From assembly GCA_964458665.1 (NCBI GenBank), contig CAYWOO010000153.1, positions 1 through 5,976 on the forward strand: a stretch of 5,976 bases of DNA, given 5' to 3'. Positions within the stretch are counted from its first letter, which is position 1, and each line of letters begins with the position of its first letter. The notes below the pieces were generated by a model. It saw only the letters and a list, made by a program, of their open reading frames with translations. It was not told where the DNA came from and made no database searches. The position numbers and the translations under genes were made by a program. The DNA comes from JANXYW01 sp964458665. GTDB taxonomy: Bacteria; Chloroflexota; Dehalococcoidia; DSTF01; JACRBR01. Below are positions 1-4,786 of this stretch, one piece after another.

Positions 1-272
1 TCGGACAGCCACTCGTGCATCACCCACGGCTTGCCCGCCGCTGTCCACGAGAACGGATCGTGGCGCGGGATGCCGGAGTCGAAGATGAACTGACCCGTGC
101 GCAGATGCCACCAGAAGTCGTTGTCGACGCCACGCGCGAACGGCAGCGCCGCCAGCACCGCAAAGAGCATGCCCACCTGTACCCAGGCGACCGGCACGCC
201 GCGACGAAGCCATGTGGTCGACGCGGCCAAATGTGGACGCGCGGCTGGTGTGGCGGGAATACTCTGCTGCAT
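1..272 (-). CDS. Polytopic membrane protein, N-terminal fragment (runs off the window)
   Basis: Reading the minus strand from an ATG at 272 gives 90 codons that stay open to the window edge, so only the N terminus is present. AGGAGG lies 3 nt upstream of the ATG, a little close but a clear ribosome binding site. Residues 1-24 are polar and basic, and about 28-46 form a hydrophobic first membrane segment. After it comes a conserved-looking block: DNDFWWHL near 50-57, then IPRHDPFSWT around 68-77, and HEWLS at 86-90. From memory, this pattern (an acidic residue plus WWHL, then DPFS-T and HEWL) is typical of large uncharacterised bacterial membrane proteins resembling GT-C glycosyltransferases, with the acidic loop after the first helix. 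The gene starts 23 nt after the stop of the 550-residue GT-C-like gene on the same strand, suggesting an operon. Substrate and true length cannot be seen. Membrane location is fairly sure; glycosyltransferase activity is inference. Confidence 0.72.
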   Translation of the reverse strand, partial: MQQSIPATPAARPHLAASTTWLRRGVPVAWVQVGMLFAVLAALPFARGVDNDFWWHLRTGQFIFDSGIPRHDPFSWTAAGKPWVMHEWLS

Positions 273-295
273 GCGCCTCCTGCCCTCGTTATCGG

Positions 296-1948
296 CTACG
301 GACGCCGTTGAAAGATGGTGGCAGCGCTGCTTTCGTAGACCACCGCGTACCCGGCGGCATGCGCCAACGCAGAACGCAACGCTGCACAGCACGGATCCTT
401 GGACTGCTTCTCGACGCGCGGTGGGATCTTGGTCATGTAGACATAGTCGAACGGGTTGTCCGTCTTCGCTGACCACTGGTCCAGGCAATCCGGCGTCAGA
501 TTCGCGCACTTCTGCAGCGCCAGGAAGTCCTCCTGCGCGTGCGCGAAGCCGCGGCCGCGCACCCACTCCGAGCCCTGCACCGTCGCAACGCTCTTGCGCT
601 CGGCCAGCACCGGGAACCACTCCGACGTCCGGTCAACCGACCAGCCGTCGGCCGAGATCACGGCGAATCGCGCGTCAGGCGCCGTCTTAGCTGCGGCCCA
701 GCGCATCGCATCCCGCTCATCACTCGTCATCCCGGTGAGCAGCGACGGCGAGTTGATCAGCGCCGACAGCACGAGGTAGCAGACGCCCAGCGCGAGCGCG
801 CCGCCCGCCAGCCACGCCGGCGCAGCTCGTCCCGGAGCGTCCTGCGCCGGTGGCGCTAGCGAAAGCGCCCGCCGCTGGACGATCAGCGGCAGCAAGACGT
901 CGTGGACGCTGATCGCCGAAAGCAGCGCGAGCGGCATGCTGGCGCTGGCCGGAAACGCGCGCGGATCGAGCACGGCCGCGGCGAGCACCCAGCACGGCAG
1001 CAGGTACTGCCGCCGCGCGAGACAGGCGAATATGCCGAGCAGCCCCAGCGCGGCGACCAGCGCGAACAGCGGCTCCACCGTCGCATCGAAGCGGATGAGC
1101 AGGTAGATCGGGTCCCGCCACGCGACGCCGGAGTGCAACGACGCGACGAACGGCGCGGTGCCATGCTCGCGCAGCACCGTCCCCCACCAGGGCGACGTCA
1201 GCAGCAGCGTGCCCGCGGCAACAACTAGCGATGCCAGCACGCCGCGAGGCGTCCGGCCGTAGGCGACGAACATCAGCCCCGAGACGATCGCTGTGAACCA
1301 GGCCATCTCGATGTGGCTCAGCATCACCAACGACGTCAGAAGCGTCACCACCGGCACCCGCCACAGCTTCCCGCTGGTGTACATCGCGTGGACCTGCCCG
1401 ATCGCCAGCACCGCGAAAAGAAACCCGAACGAGCGCGTGATACCGCCGCCCATGATCATCCACTGCATCGTCGCGGGCAGCATGCCGAAGACAAACACCG
1501 CCGTGACGACGGCCGCGCGCGAGTCGAGCATACGGCGGGCGAACGCGAAGAACGCCACCAGCATCAGCGAGTTCACGATCAGCGGCAGAAATCGGAAGAT
1601 CGTCGTCAACCCGAGCGGCGTCGCGTCGTTGACGAACGCCGCCACATAGAGGCCCAACGGCGGATACGCGAACGGAATCTCGGACGTGTTGTACGTCGTC
1701 ACGGACGGCAACGCGTAGTGCGATGCTTGCAGGTCGCGCACCATCGCGAAAAACATGCCGCCATCATTCAGCGGGAAGTCGGACGCCAGCACGATCGTGA
1801 CGCGCACCAGCACCGCGATGCCGATCGCGCAAGCGATGAGTGTCGCGTACAAGGCGCCGGAAAGCGGCTCCGTGCGCTCTGCCGGCGACGGCGGAACGAC
1901 ACGAAGCACGGGCGCTGGCGCAGTGTCGGTGCGGTTGCGAAGCTGCAA
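296..1948 (-). CDS. GT-C-fold (ArnT/PMT-like) integral membrane protein, putative glycosyltransferase
   Basis: This is a 550-residue polytopic membrane protein. The start is TTG at 1948; GGGAGAG lies 7 nt upstream, and the first in-frame ATG (residue 65) is already inside the conserved loop. Residues 1-30 are a proline-rich cytoplasmic tail. Hydrophobic segments appear near 32-55, 118-137, 145-163, 172-190, 198-230 (probably two), 238-256, 288-310, 313-327, 337-357 and 378-398. The loop after helix 1 carries FPLNDGGMFFAM (58-69), placing D62 where GT-C enzymes keep a catalytic acidic residue, followed by FAYPPLGLY (93-101). A soluble C-terminal domain (about 405-550) contains SEWFPVLAER (442-451) and four cysteines (481, 488, 520, 521). 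GT-C enzymes transfer sugars from polyprenyl-phosphate donors on the outer face of the membrane; the acceptor here is unknown. A second membrane gene follows 23 nt downstream. The fold class is likely, the enzymatic role is inferred. Confidence 0.82.
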   Translation of the reverse strand: MQLRNRTDTAPAPVLRVVPPSPAERTEPLSGALYATLIACAIGIAVLVRVTIVLASDFPLNDGGMFFAMVRDLQASHYALPSVTTYNTSEIPFAYPPLGLYVAAFVNDATPLGLTTIFRFLPLIVNSLMLVAFFAFARRMLDSRAAVVTAVFVFGMLPATMQWMIMGGGITRSFGFLFAVLAIGQVHAMYTSGKLWRVPVVTLLTSLVMLSHIEMAWFTAIVSGLMFVAYGRTPRGVLASLVVAAGTLLLTSPWWGTVLREHGTAPFVASLHSGVAWRDPIYLLIRFDATVEPLFALVAALGLLGIFACLARRQYLLPCWVLAAAVLDPRAFPASASMPLALLSAISVHDVLLPLIVQRRALSLAPPAQDAPGRAAPAWLAGGALALGVCYLVLSALINSPSLLTGMTSDERDAMRWAAAKTAPDARFAVISADGWSVDRTSEWFPVLAERKSVATVQGSEWVRGRGFAHAQEDFLALQKCANLTPDCLDQWSAKTDNPFDYVYMTKIPPRVEKQSKDPCCAALRSALAHAAGYAVVYESSAATIFQRRP

Positions 1949-2275
1949 GTACAGACTCTCCCACTGAATATCGGATCGCTGCGATGCCGGGTGAGCTTTT
2001 CCGGCTGGCGCCTACGCCCAAAACACCAGCCACGGGTCGCGCGTCCTGCTGACAGACGCCGCAAGAACCCCCTAGGGCTCGCCGCGGCACGTCGTGTCCT
2101 GCGTGCTGGACGCGGGCTGAAGGCCCGCGTCCCACAGCTTCGCCGGGTTCAGAGCCCGGGCGTTCAGCCTGCGTGACACAGCTTTGCCAGCCCGTGATCG
2201 CCTGTTCGCCGGCCTTGTCAGAACCTGCCGGCGATGAAGGAAGATATGAGAGAAGTCCTAAGAAACAGCCAACAA
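1949..2275. other. Non-coding spacer between divergent genes
   Basis: This 327-nt stretch separates the minus-strand GT-C gene from the first pilin leader. I see no convincing gene: open frames crossing it have no recognisable protein pattern and continue into the untranslated pilin leader. It should hold the promoter of the leftward operon, but no good -35/-10 pair is visible. It contains the repeat and hairpin described at 2108-2188. On its right side TATGAG at 2245-2250 sits where a -10 for the first pilin unit would be expected by comparison with TAAAAT at 2825-2830 of the second unit. It is a weak match without a clear -35. Confidence 0.6.
2108..2188. repeat. REP-like hairpin plus degenerate 44-nt tandem repeat
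   Basis: Positions 2108-2117 (GGACGCGGGC) pair perfectly with 2123-2132 across a five-base TGAAG loop. The stretch that follows repeats with a 44-nt offset: CACAGCTTCGCC at 2133-2144 matches CACAGCTTTGCC at 2177-2188 with one mismatch, and flanking GGGC and GCGT blocks line up as well. In the second copy the hairpin has decayed. The combination of a GC-rich palindrome and a conserved tail resembles dispersed intergenic REP-type elements of GC-rich bacteria. It lies about 160 nt upstream of the TTG start of the GT-C gene, so a role as terminator of a local gene is unlikely. Whether it is dispersed in the genome cannot be seen here. Confidence 0.6.
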
Positions 2276-2492
2276 AACCCCTACGGGAAACCCCGCATCC
2301 GGCCGACATTTCAAGCACGACGGATTCTCAGCCGGCCGGGTTCCAGCCTGCACGGGAACTTCGGCAGAGCGTCCGCCGGGTCGTCCGCAAAGCGAGGGTC
2401 GGACGGCAGACGGCGACGCAGCCGTCGCAGCAGGTAACGTCGTCGTCAGCCCTCGGCGAGCGTGCGAACAGGTATCAAAAGGGGGAGTAACT
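2276..2492 (+). promoter_or_regulatory. Long structured leader of pilin unit 1 (candidate cis-regulatory RNA)
   Basis: This 217-nt untranslated region precedes the first pilin. It begins with AACCCCTACGGG (2276-2287), identical to the start of the second pilin's leader. Further blocks match in the same order: GCCGACA at 2302-2308, CGAGGG at 2393-2398 followed by a related CGGCA stretch, and GCCCTCGG at 2449-2456. Local hairpins are 2380-2387 with 2400-2407 (8 bp, one G-U) and 2409-2414 with 2421-2426 (6 bp). CGAGGG (2393-2398) can also pair with CCCTCG (2450-2455), which would compete with the first hairpin or make a pseudoknot. The ribosome binding site AGGGGGAG (2480-2487) is 5 nt before the ATG. 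I looked for the c-di-GMP-I, c-di-GMP-II, ydaO-type, TPP, cobalamin and ZTP signatures and saw no convincing match. Confidence 0.5.
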
Positions 2493-2729
2493 ATGGTGAC
2501 CGAACTGGCTCTGCGCGTATTCGTGACCCTGAAGGGCATCGGGCAGTCGCTCGAATCGAAGTTCCAGGATGAAGAGGGCCAGACGCTGGCCGAATACGGC
2601 CTGATCATGGCCGTTATCGCGGTCGCCGTTGTGGTGGCAGCGGGTGTGGCGTTCCGTGGCGCGATCATCGGCGCTTTCGACAGCGCGACCGACTGTCTGA
2701 ACAAGGCGAGCTCGACGGCCGGCTGCTAA
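2493..2729 (+). CDS. Flp/Fap-type (type IVb) pilin, copy 1
   Basis: This 78-residue prepilin is the structural subunit of a Tad-type pilus. The leader (1-29) ends in DEEG; prepilin peptidase should cut after G29, leaving Q30-T-L-A-E-Y with the essential Glu at mature position 5 (E34) followed by Tyr (Y35), the Flp hallmark. A hydrophobic helix runs from about 36 to 54, then RGAIIGAFDSATD and a short polar tail. The predicted mature chain is 49 residues, a normal Flp size. C68 and the final C78 could form a disulphide, a feature I do not expect in Flp pilins. The ATG has a strong Shine-Dalgarno 5 nt upstream. The gene stands alone between its own leader and terminator; no Tad ATPase, platform protein, secretin or prepilin peptidase gene is in the window. 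It differs from copy 2 at residues 2, 3 and 12 only (V/I, T/N, T/A). Confidence 0.96.
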   Translation: MVTELALRVFVTLKGIGQSLESKFQDEEGQTLAEYGLIMAVIAVAVVVAAGVAFRGAIIGAFDSATDCLNKASSTAGC

Positions 2730-2756
2730 GGCGACGCGAAGGCAAGCGAACAATCG

Positions 2757-2784
2757 GAGGGCGCCCGCGATGCGGGCGCCCTCT
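2757..2784 (+). terminator. Terminator of pilin unit 1
   Basis: Positions 2758-2768 pair with 2772-2782 as 11 perfect base pairs around a three-base GAT loop, and G2757-C2783 extends it. The core is GGGCGCCC, as in the terminator of the second pilin unit. The following sequence (CTTCGCGTTCG) is only modestly T-rich, so strength is uncertain. Its place 28 nt after the pilin stop supports the call. Confidence 0.75.
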
Positions 2785-2824
2785 TCGCGTTCGCTACGCA
2801 AACGGGAATACCCTGCCGAAGTTG

Positions 2825-2830
2825 TAAAAT
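2825..2830 (+). promoter_or_regulatory. Possible -10 element of pilin unit 2
   Basis: TAAAAT is a five-of-six match to the sigma-70 -10 consensus in otherwise GC-rich DNA, 23 nt before the conserved 12-mer of the leader. No good -35 hexamer is seen 16-18 nt upstream (that region reads around ACGGGA). The equivalent place in unit 1 has only TATGAG (2245-2250). An alternative sigma factor or an activator is possible. Confidence 0.3.
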
Positions 2831-2852
2831 TTCCCTTAAGGAACCACCAAAT

Positions 2853-3070
2853 AACCCCTACGGGCGCCGCCAAAGGTGCCGACAATCTAGTCACAACGGG
2901 AGGACCGGAACAGCCGCAGGGTGCGGGCCGGAACTCAAATCGAAACGTTGGGCCGCCCGCCATCCGAGGGCCGAGCGGCAAAGGCGTTCCACCCGTCGTG
3001 GCTCGCCAATCAAGAATAGGCTCGGCGGCTCTCGGACGGGCGTTCAACGAGTTCTAAGGGGGAACAGGTA
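2853..3070 (+). promoter_or_regulatory. Long structured leader of pilin unit 2 (candidate cis-regulatory RNA)
   Basis: This 218-nt region matches the leader of unit 1 in length and in ordered blocks: AACCCCTACGGG at 2853-2864, GCCGACA at 2878-2884, CGAGGG at 2965-2970 followed by a CGGCA block, and GCTCTCGG at 3028-3035. Positions 2963-2973 can pair with 3026-3036 as 11 base pairs with a single G-U, enclosing 52 nt and ending about 20 nt before the Shine-Dalgarno AGGGGGA (3057-3063). CCGCA/TGCGG forms a small hairpin in the 5' half (2914-2926). The equivalent long-range pairing in unit 1 is C-G where this one has a G-U, which suggests the pairing is maintained. Confidence 0.5.
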
Positions 3071-3307
3071 ATGATCAACGAACTGGCTCTGCGTGTATTC
3101 GTGGCCCTGAAGGGCATCGGGCAGTCGCTCGAGTCGAAGTTCCAGGATGAAGAGGGCCAGACGCTGGCCGAGTACGGCCTCATCATGGCCGTTATCGCGG
3201 TCGCTGTCGTCGTGGCAGCGGGCGTGGCGTTCCGTGGCGCGATCATCGGCGCCTTCGACAGCGCAACCGACTGCCTGAACAAGGCGAGCTCTACGGCCGG
3301 CTGCTAA
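3071..3307 (+). CDS. Flp/Fap-type (type IVb) pilin, copy 2
   Basis: This 78-residue prepilin repeats the architecture of copy 1: leader 1-29, predicted cleavage after G29, mature E34-Y35, a hydrophobic helix at about 36-54, and cysteines at 68 and 78. The predicted mature protein is identical to copy 1. Only leader residues 2 (Ile), 3 (Asn) and 12 (Ala) differ, while the codons carry many third-position changes. The start is ATG with AGGGGGA 7 nt upstream. It is followed by a strong terminator and has its own leader, so it is a separate transcription unit. Two copies could raise dosage or allow different control of the same pilus subunit. As with copy 1, the assembly machinery must be encoded elsewhere. 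Confidence 0.96.
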   Translation: MINELALRVFVALKGIGQSLESKFQDEEGQTLAEYGLIMAVIAVAVVVAAGVAFRGAIIGAFDSATDCLNKASSTAGC

Positions 3308-3334
3308 GCCGCCGCGACGTTCGTCGCAAGACCG

Positions 3335-3365
3335 AAGAAGGGGCGCCCGTTGGGCGCCCTTTCTT
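3335..3365 (+). terminator. Rho-independent terminator of pilin unit 2
   Basis: Positions 3335-3348 pair with 3352-3365 as a 14-bp stem (one G-U at 3340-3360) around a three-base GTT loop. The 3' arm ends in CCCTTTCTT and is followed by GTTGT, a reasonable U-rich tail. The A-rich 5' arm means it could also act in the opposite direction. It lies 27 nt after the pilin stop. Confidence 0.88.
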
Positions 3366-3440
3366 GTTGTCCCGCGCACGCAGTTTCCCGATGTCGCGTA
3401 GCGCCGCCGCGTCAATAGCTCCGAACGAAGGTATCTATAT

Positions 3441-3525
3441 GACGGTCAGAATTCTTGATCGGCGTGCACGGCTGCCATACCATCAGGCACATTCGTGACG
3501 GCAGGCACAATGTATCCTGACCGTC
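3441..3525. promoter_or_regulatory. Inverted and direct repeats upstream of the aminotransferase
   Basis: GACGGTCAG at 3441-3449 is perfectly complementary to CTGACCGTC at 3517-3525, a 9-bp inverted repeat separated by 67 nt. Between the arms CAGGCACA occurs twice, at 3484-3491 and 3502-3509, with an 18-nt period. The right arm is 48 nt upstream of the GTG start. These could be sites for a transcription factor binding at two places, or a long stem in the 5' leader. I see no known regulator family consensus in them. Confidence 0.35.
3455..3483 (+). promoter_or_regulatory. Possible sigma-70-type promoter for the aminotransferase
   Basis: TTGATC (3455-3460) and TACCAT (3478-3483) each match four of six consensus bases and are separated by 17 nt, the ideal spacing. 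They lie between the arms of the 3441-3525 inverted repeat and about 90 nt before the GTG start. In GC-rich DNA such matches can be fortuitous. Confidence 0.3.
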
Positions 3526-3573
3526 CTCGGCGGGCGCGAGCAACGCCCGCCACGACGCGAGAAGGAGCCAACC

Positions 3574-4686
3574 GTGTCTGTCAACCTGCGGATCCCCGGT
3601 CCCACGCCTTGCCCTGACGATGTCCTCCAGGCCATGTCGCGCCAGATGATCAACCACCGCGGACCAGAGTTCGCAGAGATCATGGGGCGGATCACGTCGG
3701 GCCTTCAGACCATGTTCGAGACAAAGAACGACGTGCTCACGCTGACCTCGGCCGGCACGGGCGCCCTCGAAGCCGCAGTCGTCAACACACTGTCGCCCGG
3801 CGACCGCGCGCTCTGCGTCTCGATCGGCGTCTTCGGTGACCGCTTTGCGGACATCGGCACCACGTATGGCGTCGAAGTTGAGAAGCTGTCGTTCGAGCAG
3901 GGCACGGCGGCGGACCCGGCGCAGATAGCCGAAGCGTTGAAGAAGGACGCGTCGTTCAAAGCCGTCATGGTCACGCACAACGAAACGTCCACCGGCGTCA
4001 CGAACGACCTCGGCGCCATCGCCAAGGCGATCCGCGGCGTCCGGCCGGACATCCTCATCCTGGTGGATGCGATCAGCAGCCTCGGCTCGGTGCCGCTGCC
4101 GATCGACGCCTGGGATCTAGACGTCGTGTTCACGGGTTCGCAGAAGGGCTGGATGGTACCGCCCGGCATGGCGATGGTTTCCGTGAGCAAGCGCGCCTGG
4201 GCTGCCGTCGAAACGGCCAAGATCCCCCGCTACTACTTCGATTACAAGAAGGCGAAGAGCTACCTCGAAAAGGGCCAGACGCCGTGGACGCCCGCCGTCT
4301 CCGTCTACTTCGCGATGGATGTCGCCATGAAGAAGCTGCTGGCCGAAGGTCTGCAGAACATCCACGCGCGCCACGCGCGCCTCGGCCAGTTCACCCGCGA
4401 CGGCGTGATGGCGCTCGGCCTCAAGCTGCTCGCCGATGAGCGCGTCGCTTCGAACACCGTAACAGCCGTCGTCGTACCCGACGGCGTCGATGGCGGCGCG
4501 CTCAACAAGATGATGCGCACCGAATACAACACCGTGCTCGCAGGCGGCCAGGGTCCGCTCACCGGCAAGATCTTCCGCATCGGTCACCTCGGCCTCGTTT
4601 CGCAGGAAGATCTGCAAGCTTGCCTCGACGCGCTGAAGCTCGCTCTCCCGCGGGTAGGCTTCGCGCCAGTGGCCGCCGGGCGGTAA
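3574..4686 (+). CDS. Class V PLP-dependent aminotransferase (alanine/serine-glyoxylate type)
   Basis: This 370-residue cytosolic fold-type I PLP enzyme probably moves an amino group from alanine or serine to glyoxylate or pyruvate. Visible landmarks are RIPGPTPCP (6-14) at the N terminus, TSAGTGALEA (58-67) for cofactor phosphate binding, THNETSTGV (134-142), the PLP-ring aspartate in DAISSLG (D165), TGSQKGW (188-194) with the Schiff-base lysine K191, TPWTPAVS (236-243), and FRIGHLG (334-340) with R335 as the likely substrate-carboxylate arginine. Length is typical for the family. The start is GTG at 3574 with AGGAG 6 nt upstream; the sequence from residue 5 already fits the family N terminus. 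It is monocistronic here, running toward ssuD with a shared terminator. Related subgroups act on serine, ureidoglycine or phosphonates, so the exact substrate is not settled, though the alanine-glyoxylate type is the best fit. Confidence 0.92.
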   Translation: MSVNLRIPGPTPCPDDVLQAMSRQMINHRGPEFAEIMGRITSGLQTMFETKNDVLTLTSAGTGALEAAVVNTLSPGDRALCVSIGVFGDRFADIGTTYGVEVEKLSFEQGTAADPAQIAEALKKDASFKAVMVTHNETSTGVTNDLGAIAKAIRGVRPDILILVDAISSLGSVPLPIDAWDLDVVFTGSQKGWMVPPGMAMVSVSKRAWAAVETAKIPRYYFDYKKAKSYLEKGQTPWTPAVSVYFAMDVAMKKLLAEGLQNIHARHARLGQFTRDGVMALGLKLLADERVASNTVTAVVVPDGVDGGALNKMMRTEYNTVLAGGQGPLTGKIFRIGHLGLVSQEDLQACLDALKLALPRVGFAPVAAGR

Positions 4687-4710
4687 CAATCCGCAACTTT
4701 GAATCGAGTA

Positions 4711-4741
4711 AGAGGGCTCCGACGCAGTGTCGGAGCCCTCT
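4711..4741. terminator. Bidirectional terminator between converging genes
   Basis: Positions 4711-4723 pair with 4729-4741 as 13 perfect base pairs (AGAGGGCTCCGAC and its complement) around a five-base GCAGT loop. It sits 24 nt after the aminotransferase stop and 45 nt after the ssuD stop on the other strand. Neither side has a strong T run (GTAGTTCTG on the plus side, TACTCGATTC on the minus side), but the position between convergent genes fits termination of both. Confidence 0.82.
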
Positions 4742-4786
4742 GTAGTTCTGACCCGAAGCGTGGATCGCGGCCACCCGGCCGTACGC

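Larger units (their letters stand above)
2276..3365 (+). repeat. Tandem duplication of a leader-pilin-terminator unit
   Basis: Unit 1 spans 2276-2784 and unit 2 spans 2853-3365, offset by about 578 nt. By my hand count the 237-nt coding parts differ at 16 positions (about 93% identical). The leaders keep the same length and order of blocks but are much more divergent. Both terminators share a GGGCGCCC stem. The 68-nt junction (2785-2852) contains TAAAAT at 2825-2830, a plausible -10 for unit 2, without a clear -35. Each unit is therefore complete and should be transcribed by itself. Confidence 0.85.

Noticed and set aside
720..1463. 247-codon minus-strand open frame inside the GT-C gene
   Set aside because: It overlaps the GT-C gene in another frame and its translation is Arg/Ala-rich without a family pattern; the 550-residue frame has clear membrane helices and GT-C motifs.
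1313..2176. 287-codon plus-strand open frame antisense to the GT-C gene
   Set aside because: The translation is dominated by Arg, His and Gln, the usual antisense shadow of a GC-rich membrane protein gene, and it has no recognisable domain.
2173..2490. 105-codon plus-strand open frame ending just before pilin 1
   Set aside because: It spans the putative promoter and leader of the pilin; composition is low-complexity and the corresponding leader of unit 2 does not encode a related protein in the same place.
2770..3057. 95-codon plus-strand open frame between the pilins
   Set aside because: It begins inside the terminator of unit 1 and runs through the leader of unit 2; no family pattern, and it is not similar to the frame before pilin 1.
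2276..3070. c-di-GMP-I riboswitch in the pilin leaders
   Set aside because: CGCAAAGC at 2386-2393 recalls part of the aptamer, but the other conserved segments (CACAGGGCAAACC and the GGGTTACC-type 3' part) are missing in both leaders.
2475..3415. Minus-strand frames antisense to both pilins
   Set aside because: They are similar to each other only because the pilin genes are duplicated; the plus-strand pilins have the diagnostic Flp cleavage site.
3439..3498. 19-codon leader ORF upstream of the aminotransferase
   Set aside because: It has only a weak ribosome binding site, overlaps the putative promoter hexamers, and shows no repeated regulatory codons that would suggest attenuation.
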